Positions 1 to 7,217 are shown, counted from the stretch's first letter. The stretch is DNA of 59,496 bases from a virus (IMGVR_UViG_3300035670_000232:1-59496), one strand, 5' to 3'. Program-made: numbers and translations. The notes: generated by a model from the letters alone, not told the origin.

Positions 1-162
1 GGCGAGCCTAGTAGACTCCTCAATCGTCTCACCGGGCGCGCCCCGTTCAAGCCATCGGGCGTAGGCCTCGCTCGCGGAGTCTTGGGAGTCTACTGCCTTG
101 CCAGCCCTCGCCATGGATTCCAGACGCGCCCATACTTCGGCGTGATACTCGCTCGTTTTCAT
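1..162 (-). CDS. Partial copy (first 54 codons) of the terminal-repeat gene
   Basis: ATG at 160-162 is preceded by a good GAGGG ribosome binding site. The reading frame runs off the window at base 1. Its 54 residues are identical to the N-terminus of the complete gene at 58823-59422 although the DNA differs at 11 sites. It is most likely the same gene seen twice because of the terminal repeat, not a second gene. Function unknown. Confidence 0.75.
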   Translation of the reverse strand, partial: MKTSEYHAEVWARLESMARAGKAVDSQDSASEAYARWLERGAPGETIEESTRLA

Positions 163-236
163 CGTTCTACCCTCACTAGGTTGGCCCCGGTTCCGAAGCG
201 GTTCCGATCGCCACTAGTAGGTATATCGGCCCGTCA
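1..236. repeat. Left terminal direct repeat
   Basis: Bases 1-236 match the last 236 bases of the window without gaps, with 11 mismatches (positions 49, 61, 67, 77, 78, 82, 85, 86, 87, 108, 109). The repeat covers the 5' part and upstream region of a minus-strand gene that is complete at the right end. It fits an untrimmed circular overlap or terminal redundancy. All mismatches fall inside the coding part and are synonymous. Confidence 0.9.
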
Positions 237-240
237 TGCC

Positions 241-264
241 GGTTTCAATAGCAGTATTGAAACC
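241..264. promoter_or_regulatory. Perfect 10-bp inverted repeat, operator-like
   Basis: GGTTTCAATA and its exact complement are separated by a 4-base loop (GCAG). No T-run follows on either strand, so a regulator binding site is more likely than an intrinsic terminator. Confidence 0.5.
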
Positions 265-286
265 TTGCCAAATTGGAAGTTTTCGG

Positions 287-330
287 GTTTTCGGGGCCGT
301 TGCCCGTTGTCAGTGTCGGCGGGATGGTTT
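287..330 (+). repeat. Early-region GC-rich repeat, copy 1
   Basis: Begins GTTTTCGGGGCCGTTG, continues CCCGTT, then after a short variable stretch GGCGGGATGG. It shares this layout with the copies at 368 and 739, all upstream of plus-strand early genes. Role unknown; operator or promoter element is an inference. Confidence 0.7.
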
Positions 331-367
331 CCGGTTTTCCGGTTTTCGTTCCGCTTCCCCGGATTAG

Positions 368-406
368 GTTTTCGGGGCCGTTGCCCGTTAGTGGTGGCGG
401 GATGGT
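368..406 (+). repeat. Early-region GC-rich repeat, copy 2
   Basis: Same GTTTTCGGGGCCGTTG core followed by CCCGTT and, 5 bases further, GGCGGGATGG. It lies about 70 bases before the first early ATG at 474. Confidence 0.7.
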
Positions 407-473
407 CGCTTCCCCCCTCGCAGTGTGCGATGGAGTGTAGGGAGCGACGAAAACGTTCTCGGAGGGCAGCACT

Positions 474-644
474 ATGCCACCGCTCTTTGTCGGTCGATAC
501 CTTTTCGACGGCGAGCTAGATTCCGTTGAACCGGGCGATATTCGCTCGGCGCTGGCGGATTTTGAGACTGGCTACTACGCCAGAGTCGTCGTGCGAACCA
601 GAACCGGCGTCATTGTTGCCGAGTTCAACAATCCGGTCGTGTGA
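474..644 (+). CDS. Small hypothetical early protein (56 aa)
   Basis: ATG at 474 follows a GGAGG ribosome binding site at 461-465, and the frame stays open for 56 codons. The product (MPPLFVGRYLFDGEL...) is an acidic-to-neutral small protein with no motif I recognise. It is the first gene of the rightward early block and follows two copies of the GC-rich repeat. Codon use resembles its neighbours. Function unknown. Confidence 0.65.
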   Translation: MPPLFVGRYLFDGELDSVEPGDIRSALADFETGYYARVVVRTRTGVIVAEFNNPVV

Positions 645-738
645 TCCCGAGCGACCATACATGAGGACTGGCCTACCGCGACCTAGGAAGCGCGACTAGG
701 CAATCGGGACTACCGTACACTTTCGGCCTTGAAATTTA

Positions 739-773
739 GTTTTCGGGGCCGTTGACCGTATATGTCGGCGGGC
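739..773 (+). repeat. Early-region GC-rich repeat, copy 3
   Basis: GTTTTCGGGGCCGTTG followed by ACCGT, then GGCGGG after 7 bases; one base differs from the other copies within the first 20. It sits 35 bases upstream of the ATG at 808. Confidence 0.65.
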
Positions 774-807
774 AGTTTTGCTCGCCGGTTTCCCTGAGGG
801 TGTAACC

Positions 808-1104
808 ATGTTTCGGATTACGGACGGGAAGGGTTTTCAAATAACCCTCCCGAACGGCTACACAGTCTCCGTGCAATTCGGCAGGCATAACTACTGCGAC
901 AATCGGGACGTTCGGCCAGAAACCGACGAAGCCCGACTCAATACAGAATGTGCCAACGCCGAGACGGGCGTCTGGCATGAGGCCAGCGGGGAGTGGGTTT
1001 CTCCTCATCCGCAGAACAGCGGCGACGACGTTTGCGGGCATCAAAACTCTGGCGATGTGCTGGAGTTGCTCAATATCGTTGCTGCGTATCCTCCGAGGGT
1101 GTAA
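808..1104 (+). CDS. Hypothetical early protein (98 aa)
   Basis: Starts at the ATG in GAGGGTGTAACCATG, a ribosome binding sequence repeated almost exactly in front of the next gene (identical 20-nt blocks at 796-815 and 1095-1114). The product begins MFRITDGKGFQITLPNGY and is polar, with three Cys and several His residues scattered through it. No domain recognised. It directly follows the third GC-rich repeat. Confidence 0.7.
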   Translation: MFRITDGKGFQITLPNGYTVSVQFGRHNYCDNRDVRPETDEARLNTECANAETGVWHEASGEWVSPHPQNSGDDVCGHQNSGDVLELLNIVAAYPPRV

Positions 1105-1106
1105 CC

Positions 1107-1298
1107 ATGTTTCGCCTCAATACGCTCACCGAACGGGATTTTCGTCTCGGGCGGCGAGAGTTCACCGGACAAGTGGTAGTCGGATATTCCTCCGGTTTCC
1201 GCATGTATTTCGTGCGCCGCGATGGGCAGCGTATCGAATGGTTCAAGGGTATCCACGCTGCTCGCGCTGCGGCAGCTAGGAAGCAGGTGTACGCATGA
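1107..1298 (+). CDS. Hypothetical early protein (63 aa)
   Basis: ATG at 1107 lies two bases after the preceding stop, with the GAGGGTG site inside the preceding gene's end. The product (MFRLNTLTERDFRLGRR...) is basic and ends in an Ala/Arg-rich helix. It shares the MFR start and initiation region with the gene before, which suggests a small duplication of the initiation region. Function unknown. Confidence 0.7.
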   Translation: MFRLNTLTERDFRLGRREFTGQVVVGYSSGFRMYFVRRDGQRIEWFKGIHAARAAAARKQVYA

Positions 1299-1519
1299 GA
1301 CGCTTGACAGCAAAATCGAAGAACGGCAGGCATCCACGATGGAAGCATCTAATCCTCGTGGAGTGCGACCGGCACTACGGCATGTGGATCGTCACGACGC
1401 CAGCACTGCCGGGCAAGTCGATGCTGGTTTCCAGTGACGATCTCGCGCACATGAATCCAGACTTGGCCGAACACGAGTACGGCTACGTTCCCGATGACTA
1501 TTTGGAGTGCTTTGAATGA
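1295..1519 (+). CDS. Hypothetical early protein (74 aa)
   Basis: Overlaps the previous gene by ATGA, implying translational coupling. The basic N-terminus (MRRLTAKSKNGRHPRWKHL) is followed by an acidic C-terminal half rich in Asp, Glu and Tyr. No recognisable domain. Confidence 0.7.
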   Translation: MRRLTAKSKNGRHPRWKHLILVECDRHYGMWIVTTPALPGKSMLVSSDDLAHMNPDLAEHEYGYVPDDYLECFE

Positions 1520-1902
1520 GCGAACCGATGCGGGAGTGTGCCGATGGGCGCATGATCCCAGAAAGCCAAGCCGTCCAGACCGCTGATGGTAGATGGTGGC
1601 CCGAGGACGAATGTGGCCGAGACGACGACGACAACCTCGTCTGGGACCATATCAAAGTCCTAGAGTCGAAAGCCCGCGAGGAATCGCGACTGAGCGACAT
1701 TCTTTACGACAAAGTGAAGCAACTCAGCGGCGACGTAGAGCGTCTTCTTGCCACAAACAAAAAGATCAACTACGAAAACGACGAGCTAGAGATGGCCGTC
1801 GCTATCAGCGAGGTGACGATTGCCACGCTCAAAAAGGAAATCTGCTGGCTCAAGCAGCTAGTGCGCCGCCTTGATCCCGAATTCGGGCAGGGAGGGTGCT
1901 AA
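1516..1902 (+). CDS. Hypothetical early coiled-coil protein (128 aa)
   Basis: ATGA-coupled to the gene before. The N-terminal ~50 residues are acidic and Trp-containing; residues ~50-118 form a long amphipathic heptad-rich helix (KQLSGDVERLLATNKK..., NDELEMAV...), a probable coiled coil. There is no DNA-binding motif I can name. A hairpin follows its stop codon. Confidence 0.7.
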   Translation: MSEPMRECADGRMIPESQAVQTADGRWWPEDECGRDDDDNLVWDHIKVLESKAREESRLSDILYDKVKQLSGDVERLLATNKKINYENDELEMAVAISEVTIATLKKEICWLKQLVRRLDPEFGQGGC

Positions 1903-1910
1903 CCGCACAA

Positions 1911-1931
1911 GCAGCCTCGCGGTGAGGCTGC
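1911..1931 (+). terminator. Stem-loop between early genes
   Basis: GCAGCCTC and GAGGCTGC form a perfect 8-bp stem with a 5-base loop, 8 bases after the stop at 1902. No U-run follows, so it may slow or process the transcript rather than end it. Confidence 0.4.
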
Positions 1932-1946
1932 GATTCTGGAGGGTGT

Positions 1947-3281
1947 ATGAGTACAGAAACCGACGACGAAGAGACAGTTGTATGTGCGGACGGCGAAACC
2001 CGTCCGGCATCCCTTTGCGTGGAGATTGACGGCGATTTCTACCAGTCCGATAGCGAGGATATTATCCTCTGCGATGACGACGAGTGGCGATTGCTGGAGG
2101 ACTGCGTGGAGACTGTCAACCATGGTTGGCGTCACCGCGACGAGTGCCACAACATTCCTCGCAATTCGCGGGAACAGCGATGGTACTACGAAGACGACGA
2201 AGATATTGTCTGCTGTCACGACGGCGAATACCGTATGCGTGACGACTGTACCTACGTCGAATGCGAGGGCGAATACTACCACTACGACGAGGTGTTTCAC
2301 TGCGAACACTGTGAAAACAGTTATCCAGACAGCTACTCGTCTCATATGGTAACGAATCGCCGTGGTTATGAGCAGACATGGTGCGAAACCTGTTTCCATG
2401 AGGACGGGTTTTGCTGCGAGAGTTGTGGCGAATGCTTCCACAACGACCACTATAACGAGGGTTGCTACTGCAATGACTGTGCCGGTGATAGCGAGGAGGA
2501 GCCTGAGGATCAAGGCGGTATTGAGTGCTACTCATGCCGCAAGTCCGACCGACTCCAGCCCGAGTCCACCGACAAGCAGTTGCTGGGCTACGAGTTGGAG
2601 GTGGTCAGTCGCAACGGATCGGTGAGCGATGCGGTGAAGTTCGTCAGGCAGCACCTGGCTACCGACTACGTTACCCTCAAATCCGATGGCAGCATCTGCG
2701 GCCCCGGCTTTGAGATCGTGTCACGGCCAGACAGTCTGGCAGTCCACAAGAAAAAGACTGAGGCCTTCCTCGCAGAGGCCAAGGATCACCTCAAATCGTG
2801 GCCAGCGAACCTGGACTGCGGGATGCACGTTCACATAACACGATCAGCACTCTCGCCCCTGCAACTTGGCAAGATGCTAGTCTTCCTCAACGACCCCGGC
2901 AACGAGCGATTCGTTACCGATGTGGCCGGGCGGGGGCCGATTGAATGGTGCAAGCGTAGTCCGAAAAAGCTGACCGATGGCATCAAGCGTAGCGACGAAC
3001 GTCGGGCAGCACTGAATCTCACCAACGACCGCACCGTGGAAGTAAGAATCTTCCGTGGCAACGTGGCCCGCGATGGGTTCATCAAAAACTTGGAGTTTGT
3101 GCAGGCTCTCGTAGACTTCACTGCTCCAGCCGAACAGTCTATCGGCAACTCGTGCCGCCACGACGAGTTCTGCAAGTGGCTCAATCCAAAACAGTACCCA
3201 ACACTTCACGCCTTCCTCCTGCGTAAGGGCTATGGCGTGAAGAAAATCAATCTCAAGAAGGGAGAGGACGAATGTGCCTAG
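1947..3281 (+). CDS. Putative amidoligase with Cys-rich N-terminal domain
   Basis: A 444-residue protein. The first ~205 residues are very acidic and hold many CxxC pairs (CEHCENS, CCESCGECF, CYCNDC), a probable multi-zinc region. From ~213 the pattern GYELEVVSR, DGSICGPGFEIVS (~240), CGMHVHI (~290) and EVRIFRG (~365) matches the amidoligase family (COOH-NH2 ligases of glutamine-synthetase-like fold). Such enzymes form amide bonds, presumably ATP-dependent, on peptides or small metabolites. The start has the site GGAGGGTGT. The next gene is a class II glutamine amidotransferase overlapping its end, a known pairing for this family, so the two probably work together. Substrate unknown. Confidence 0.8.
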   Translation: MSTETDDEETVVCADGETRPASLCVEIDGDFYQSDSEDIILCDDDEWRLLEDCVETVNHGWRHRDECHNIPRNSREQRWYYEDDEDIVCCHDGEYRMRDDCTYVECEGEYYHYDEVFHCEHCENSYPDSYSSHMVTNRRGYEQTWCETCFHEDGFCCESCGECFHNDHYNEGCYCNDCAGDSEEEPEDQGGIECYSCRKSDRLQPESTDKQLLGYELEVVSRNGSVSDAVKFVRQHLATDYVTLKSDGSICGPGFEIVSRPDSLAVHKKKTEAFLAEAKDHLKSWPANLDCGMHVHITRSALSPLQLGKMLVFLNDPGNERFVTDVAGRGPIEWCKRSPKKLTDGIKRSDERRAALNLTNDRTVEVRIFRGNVARDGFIKNLEFVQALVDFTAPAEQSIGNSCRHDEFCKWLNPKQYPTLHAFLLRKGYGVKKINLKKGEDECA

Positions 3282-4072
3282 CAGTCTACAAGCCAGCGAA
3301 TGTGCTGCCCAACTGGGAAGCCTACGAGCATGGCTTTGACAACAACAAAGACGGTGCGGGTTTCGTGGCGGCAGTCAATGGCCGTATCGAAATCCACAAG
3401 GGTTTCTTCACATTCGATGAGTTCAAGGCAGCGTTTGAGCCATACGCTGCTGCTCAGGCGGCCATTCACTTCCGACTGGCTACGCATGGCAACACCGACC
3501 ACGGTAATTGCCATCCGTTCCGCGTGTCGGACGAGACGGCGATGGTTCACAATGGCATCTTGAACATCGACTGCAACGTGAACAAAGAGAAGTCCGACAC
3601 CTGGCACTACTGCGAGCTAGTCTTGGCCCCGATGGCGAAGCGTGATCGCGGTTTCTTCAGGCGAGGAGCGATCAAGTTCATGGGCGAGGCTGCGATCAAG
3701 GGCAGCAAGTTCATCTTCCTCCGGGCAGATGGAGCCCATTCAATCTGGAATGAGAACGACGGGCTATGGGAGAACGACCAGTGGTGGAGCAACACATCCT
3801 TCAGGGTGCCACGCTACACCGCTGGCTACTTCGCCAAGGCCTTCTCCTCTTCCAAGAAAAAGGAAAAGGCCAGCGACGACTGGGGCTGGGATGTGCGGGA
3901 CTACGGCAAGGCCAGCAGCGAGAGCGAATACTACGACTTCCTCACTGGCGAAGCCAAGTGGGCGTACGACGAACTCCGCGACGTAGGCTTTGACGACTAC
4001 GAGATTGACAGACTGTACCGCGAAGAGGGTATCGACGCGGTGATTGCAACTGCGGAAGAAACCTACGAGTGA
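3272..4072 (+). CDS. Class II glutamine amidotransferase-like Ntn hydrolase
   Basis: 266 residues beginning Met-Cys (MCLAVYKP), so Cys2 would be the nucleophile after Met removal, as in class II glutaminases. Other family marks are GAGFV near residue 28, HFRLATHGN near 66, CHPF near 80 and VHNGIL near 92. The C-terminal ~90 residues are acidic and family-specific. It overlaps the amidoligase by 10 bases and probably supplies ammonia, or cleaves or transfers an amide, for that enzyme. It is too short to carry a synthase domain of its own. Confidence 0.8.
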   Translation: MCLAVYKPANVLPNWEAYEHGFDNNKDGAGFVAAVNGRIEIHKGFFTFDEFKAAFEPYAAAQAAIHFRLATHGNTDHGNCHPFRVSDETAMVHNGILNIDCNVNKEKSDTWHYCELVLAPMAKRDRGFFRRGAIKFMGEAAIKGSKFIFLRADGAHSIWNENDGLWENDQWWSNTSFRVPRYTAGYFAKAFSSSKKKEKASDDWGWDVRDYGKASSESEYYDFLTGEAKWAYDELRDVGFDDYEIDRLYREEGIDAVIATAEETYE

Positions 4073-4082
4073 AAGGGCAACG

Positions 4083-4301
4083 ATGGATAAACCGATAGCG
4101 ACACTGACAATCACACTGACTGCGGCACAGGTGGCTACGATCACCGACGTTCTCAAGACTGCATCACTGGCTGCCTCACTCTGGGAGAGCATAGGTGGAG
4201 AGCCGAACCCAGTATCGGGGATGGATGCACTGACCAGCGTGTCCAGGGTGCTGGCTGAGGCGGCTAGTGCGGATATGAAACGACGCGCGGAGATGAACTG
4301 A
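4083..4301 (+). CDS. Hypothetical protein (72 aa)
   Basis: I chose the ATG at 4083 (MDKPIATLTITLTAAQV), 10 bases after the preceding stop and behind GAAAGGG. An in-frame upstream start would overlap the amidotransferase. The product is mostly helical and Ala-rich; function unknown. Its stop overlaps the next ATG (TGATG). Confidence 0.65.
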   Translation: MDKPIATLTITLTAAQVATITDVLKTASLAASLWESIGGEPNPVSGMDALTSVSRVLAEAASADMKRRAEMN

Positions 4302-4498
4302 TGGACCCAGAAGCAAACATGAAGCGGCAGATTGACCTGGCTCGTGAGATCGTCGCCATCTACAGTGTCGGCTCCGAGAGCCACGACCTTGGCGAGGCGA
4401 TAGTCTGGCGGGCAGAGGAACTTGCTGAGTTGGTCTTGGCAATGCACTATTGGAAGACGAAGGGAGGGGGCAATGCGACGACTGATAGAGTGGGTTGA
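4301..4498 (+). CDS. Hypothetical protein (65 aa)
   Basis: Coupled by TGATG to the gene before. A small helical protein with EELAELVLAMHYWKTKGG near the C-terminus, vaguely like MazG-type helices, but too short to assign. It overlaps the next gene by 26 bases. Confidence 0.6.
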   Translation: MDPEANMKRQIDLAREIVAIYSVGSESHDLGEAIVWRAEELAELVLAMHYWKTKGGGNATTDRVG

Positions 4499-4688
4499 CA
4501 AGGCACTGAACCGCCAGGTCTATATCCGAAACGGTCGGAAAGAGGGGTGGGTTGATGTGTTCTTTGAGGATGAGGATGACACCACGATTCGGGTGGAGTT
4601 GAACACGAAGCACGACCAGAACTATGAGGAGGTTGCCATGCGGGAGTGGCAGCGAATGAAGGACGTTGACGCTGGAGGTGCCGGATGA
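4473..4688 (+). CDS. Hypothetical protein (71 aa)
   Basis: ATG at 4473 is preceded by GGGAGGGGG within the previous gene. The product starts MRRLIEWVDKALNRQV and has a central acidic stretch (FFEDEDDTT). No domain recognised. The end is ATGA-coupled to the next gene. Confidence 0.6.
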   Translation: MRRLIEWVDKALNRQVYIRNGRKEGWVDVFFEDEDDTTIRVELNTKHDQNYEEVAMREWQRMKDVDAGGAG

Positions 4689-5065
4689 AGGAGGACATCG
4701 CAAACCTATGGACGCAAGCCCTTGAGTCTGGCAAGTACGATCAGTGCAGGGGTGCGTTGAAGCGAGTGGAGGAGAGCGGCTACGGCTGCGGTTACTGCTG
4801 CCTCGGCGTACTGTGCGAACTGTACCGCGAGGAGAATGAAGATGCAGTGTGGGTGCATGACGACTACGGCGATGGCGAGCGGTTCTTCGTTGAAGATGAG
4901 GCGGAAAGTGCAGTGCTACCTCATGTCGTTCGTGAATGGTCTGGCTTAGCCCTGCCTGACGGGTGGATTACGTCTGAGGGCCGCAGCCTGGCGAGCCTGA
5001 ACGATGAGGGCGCCAGCTTCTTGCAGATCGCAGAGTTGATTCGCAAACACCGGGAGGAATTGTAA
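4685..5065 (+). CDS. Conserved phage protein, CCLGVLCEL family (126 aa)
   Basis: Carries the pattern W..ALESGKYDQCRGALKR ... YCCLGVLCELYRE ... WI ... LNDEGASFLQIAELI seen in many phage proteins of unknown function. The Cys cluster near residues 35-43 could bind a metal. A shorter relative lies at 6378-6731. It is coupled by ATGA upstream and TAATG downstream. Confidence 0.7.
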   Translation: MKEDIANLWTQALESGKYDQCRGALKRVEESGYGCGYCCLGVLCELYREENEDAVWVHDDYGDGERFFVEDEAESAVLPHVVREWSGLALPDGWITSEGRSLASLNDEGASFLQIAELIRKHREEL

Positions 5066-5436
5066 TGGGATACTACGTCATTATGGATTTGTATGCCGAG
5101 ATCGAAGGCAAGCACGATGAGGCCGCGCTCTCAGCCATCAACGGGCTGGGCTGCGGCGACTGGGTTGATGGCGGCGGCAAGTTCACCGACCTCGTTGATG
5201 CCATCGACAGTTGGCGGTACGCAGCCAAGCGATTGCGAGGCGGCATGGTGGAAATCAGCGAGTTCGTTGGCCAGAAGTGGGGCGATGACGAGAAGTTCTG
5301 GCAGGCACTCGCACCGTACATTACCGATGGCGGGTGCGTCACCTGCCACGGCGAGGACGGCGAGCAGTGGCAGTACGTCTTTGCCAATGGCAAGATGAAG
5401 ACCTATCGCCGCAGTGCGGAGTGGGTAGAGGAATGA
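5065..5436 (+). CDS. Hypothetical protein (123 aa)
   Basis: Coupled by TAATG. The product MGYYVIMDLYAEIEGKHD... has an N-terminal beta-alpha layout and a C-terminal segment with CVTCHGEDGEQWQYVF. It resembles small phage proteins of unknown function. No catalytic motif seen. Confidence 0.65.
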   Translation: MGYYVIMDLYAEIEGKHDEAALSAINGLGCGDWVDGGGKFTDLVDAIDSWRYAAKRLRGGMVEISEFVGQKWGDDEKFWQALAPYITDGGCVTCHGEDGEQWQYVFANGKMKTYRRSAEWVEE

Positions 5437-5438
5437 CC

Positions 5439-5467
5439 TTGACTCCACACCAGACTGTCGTTAGGAT
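5439..5467 (+). promoter_or_regulatory. Candidate sigma-70 promoter inside the early operon
   Basis: TTGACT, 17 bases, TAGGAT, in the only sizeable gap of this operon (5437-5499). The predicted start would lie about 25 bases before the ATG at 5500. The match is 5/6 and 4/6; untested. Confidence 0.4.
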
Positions 5468-5499
5468 TGCATAGCAGGATACACACCAGGAGGGATGGA

Positions 5500-5862
5500 A
5501 TGTTCACGCGATTCATGGATATGCACAGTGGCGGCGGTACTAAGGAGCCGCCGTACGAGTACATCTACATCGAAGCCCCTGAAGCGGAGGCCAAGGTGAT
5601 CTTCTACAATCGCTTCGGCCACAACCCGGAGCGGGTCACTTGCACCTGCTGCGGCGAGGACTATTCGATTGACTCGTACGAAACGCTGGAGGATGCGACT
5701 GCTTATGACTGCCGCCCGCCGTGGGGTGCCGTGGATTGCAGGGCGGTTTCCCTTGAGGACTACCTCGCCCGCAAGGATGTGCTTGTGATCCGGGCCAGTG
5801 AGATTACGGATGCCGACCGGGAGGGCAGCGTGCCAGCCCAAGGCTATGTGTGGGTAGGGTAG
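5500..5862 (+). CDS. Conserved phage hypothetical protein (120 aa)
   Basis: ATG at 5500 follows AGGAGGG with 5-base spacing. The sequence FTRFMDMHSGGG, IYIEAPEAEAKVIFYNRFG, RVTCTCCGEDYSI and VLVIRASEI is characteristic of a widespread phage family of unknown function. The CTCC group near residue 47 may bind zinc. A possible promoter lies just upstream. Confidence 0.75.
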   Translation: MFTRFMDMHSGGGTKEPPYEYIYIEAPEAEAKVIFYNRFGHNPERVTCTCCGEDYSIDSYETLEDATAYDCRPPWGAVDCRAVSLEDYLARKDVLVIRASEITDADREGSVPAQGYVWVG

Positions 5863-5873
5863 TGGAGAAAGAC

Positions 5874-6239
5874 ATGGCAACGATAGAGTTCCGCCCGCAC
5901 CACACCACTAAGGGCAAGGCCAAGAAGCCCGAGCCTGCGTGGCTGATAGCACGAGGCGAGCGTATTGACCTGGTGTTCAGAGCAAGAGAAGCCGCCGATG
6001 CTGGTATTGACCTGGCTTCGCAGGTTATCGCTGGCTACAACGACGACCTGAAACAGTGGAGCCTGCTGCCCACGGGTGACGGCTATAGGGTCCACCAGTA
6101 CGGCAGGACAGGGGATATGCTGTACGTCCGCATCACAGTACCGCAGCAGTTCCGCGAGCGTTTCAAGATCAAGGACCGCATGGCCTTCACCGCTACCGGA
6201 GTGAAGCATGGTCGGTTCGTCATGGCAGGTGTGAAGTGA
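5874..6239 (+). CDS. Hypothetical protein (121 aa)
   Basis: ATG at 5874 behind GGAGAAAG; an in-frame GTG at 5850 would overlap the previous gene and lacks a site. Basic N-terminus (FRPHHTTKGKAKKPEPA), then mixed alpha/beta. It contains VRITVPQQFRERFKIKDRMAF, reminiscent of a small beta-barrel such as an AbrB-type swapped hairpin, but I cannot assign it. Confidence 0.6.
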   Translation: MATIEFRPHHTTKGKAKKPEPAWLIARGERIDLVFRAREAADAGIDLASQVIAGYNDDLKQWSLLPTGDGYRVHQYGRTGDMLYVRITVPQQFRERFKIKDRMAFTATGVKHGRFVMAGVK

Positions 6240-6427
6240 AGATCGAACTGGACATCACGTTTGACCAAGCCGTTGAGCTTGAGGCGTTGCTGTACGGAGA
6301 GAGGGATGGTGAGTTCGCTGCCACCGTGGCAGTGATTCATGAGCAGGTTGAGCGGGCCTTAGACGAGGAGGAGCGGCATGGACAGAGCGATAGCATTGCG
6401 GTGGGCAGAAAATCTGGAGGCCGATGA
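6236..6427 (+). CDS. Hypothetical protein (63 aa), GTG start
   Basis: GTG at 6236 overlaps the previous stop as GTGA. The product is MKIELDITFDQAVELEALLYGERD..., an acidic helical protein. The gene at 6953 has a similar opening (EIKVTYEEAELLMSLVRGEL), so the two may be distant paralogues. Overlaps the next gene by 50 bases. Confidence 0.55.
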   Translation: MKIELDITFDQAVELEALLYGERDGEFAATVAVIHEQVERALDEEERHGQSDSIAVGRKSGGR

Positions 6428-6731
6428 GGACAAGCAGTGCCGCCGAGGGCTGAGGGTTGGCGATGAATACTGCGCACTGGGATTGTTGTGCGAGCTTCAC
6501 CGCAAGGAAACTGGCGAAGGCCAGTGGGTACACACACTTGAGGATGCGTGGGAATACCGGGCCGGGATCGTTACGAAGGCCATGTTCCCGCCAGTGATGG
6601 TATTCAAGTGGGCCGATTGCGGCAGCGACAAAGACCTGCATTTTCTGGAGGAAGTTGCCCAGCGAAACGACAATGGTGACGGGTTCGGTTTGATTGCCAA
6701 GAAGATCAAGGAGTATGTCAACGATGCCTAA
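6378..6731 (+). CDS. CCLGVLCEL-family paralogue (117 aa)
   Basis: ATG at 6378 behind GGAGCGG. RWAENLEADEDKQCRRGL ... YCALGLLCELHRKETGEGQW parallels the protein at 4685-5065, and the C-terminal QRNDNGDGFGLIAKKI parallels its SLNDEGASFLQIAELI. An ancient duplication within the early operon; function unknown. Confidence 0.7.
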   Translation: MDRAIALRWAENLEADEDKQCRRGLRVGDEYCALGLLCELHRKETGEGQWVHTLEDAWEYRAGIVTKAMFPPVMVFKWADCGSDKDLHFLEEVAQRNDNGDGFGLIAKKIKEYVNDA

Positions 6732-6933
6732 GTTTCTGTGCGTTGGTGGGCTGCATGACGGCCAATGGATGACAGTCAAGCAGGCCAAGGCTACCAAAGA
6801 GTATGCCCGCATGCCGATCCGTGCGTGCGGCAAGGGCTTCATGGTATTCCGCGCCAAGTATCTATCGGACCTTGAGACGGTGATGATTCTGCTGGACGGG
6901 TATCGTGCCGCGTCCACAGCCAGGAAAGATTGA
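6724..6933 (+). CDS. Hypothetical protein (69 aa)
   Basis: ATG at 6724 has AAGGAG about 10 bases upstream; the ATG at 6715 is too close to that site. The product starts MPKFLCVGGLHDGQWM, a G-G-x-x-D-G pattern common in small phage proteins of unknown role. Overlaps the previous stop by 8 bases. Confidence 0.6.
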   Translation: MPKFLCVGGLHDGQWMTVKQAKATKEYARMPIRACGKGFMVFRAKYLSDLETVMILLDGYRAASTARKD

Positions 6934-6952
6934 CCTATTCACGGAGGGTGAT

Positions 6953-7165
6953 ATGCAAGTAGAGATCAAGGTGACATACGAGGAGGCTGAGCTTCTCATG
7001 AGTCTCGTTCGCGGTGAGCTTGACTACCTGAACCAGGGCATGGCCTGCGGACTGGATCACCTGGCCGGTGAGGAGCAGCGAATGAGAAACCTGCAACGTC
7101 GCATCGGCGTAGCCATGATGGCGACCGAGATAGTAGAGGGGGTGGTTCATGGACCCGTGGCTTGA
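6953..7165 (+). CDS. Hypothetical protein (70 aa)
   Basis: ATG at 6953 behind GGAGGG. Two predicted helices; no motif. Its start resembles that of the 63-aa protein at 6236-6427. Confidence 0.6.
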   Translation: MQVEIKVTYEEAELLMSLVRGELDYLNQGMACGLDHLAGEEQRMRNLQRRIGVAMMATEIVEGVVHGPVA

Positions 7166-7217
7166 CTTTTGCTTGGCGTTGTTTTGTTTCTATGTTCTCA
7201 TGGGATGGGGGGAGTAG
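7149..7217 (+). CDS. 22-aa membrane peptide
   Basis: ATG at 7149 has GAGGGGG about 7 bases upstream. It encodes MDPWLDFCLALLCFYVLM and four more residues, essentially one hydrophobic span with an acidic start and end. It overlaps the preceding gene by 17 bases and ends 2 bases before the next ATG, so it fits the operon's spacing. Possible small membrane regulator or holin-like peptide; existence inferred from start signal and fit only. Confidence 0.45.
   Translation: MDPWLDFCLALFCFYVLMGWGE

Larger units (their letters stand above)
163..473. other. Noncoding early control region
   Basis: About 310 bases without a convincing gene lie between the divergent starts at 162 (minus) and 474 (plus). 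It contains tandem CGGTTCCGA units near 190-210, a perfect 10-bp inverted repeat at 241-264 and two copies of a long GC-rich repeat (287 and 368 onward). Open frames here are repetitive translations of the repeats and have no ribosome binding sites. It probably carries the early promoter(s) and operators; no good sigma-70 -35/-10 pair is evident. Confidence 0.6.

Noticed and set aside
82-519. Plus-strand open frame through the left control region
   Set aside because: Its protein is just a translation of the GC-rich repeats and crosses the terminal repeat; no start signal.
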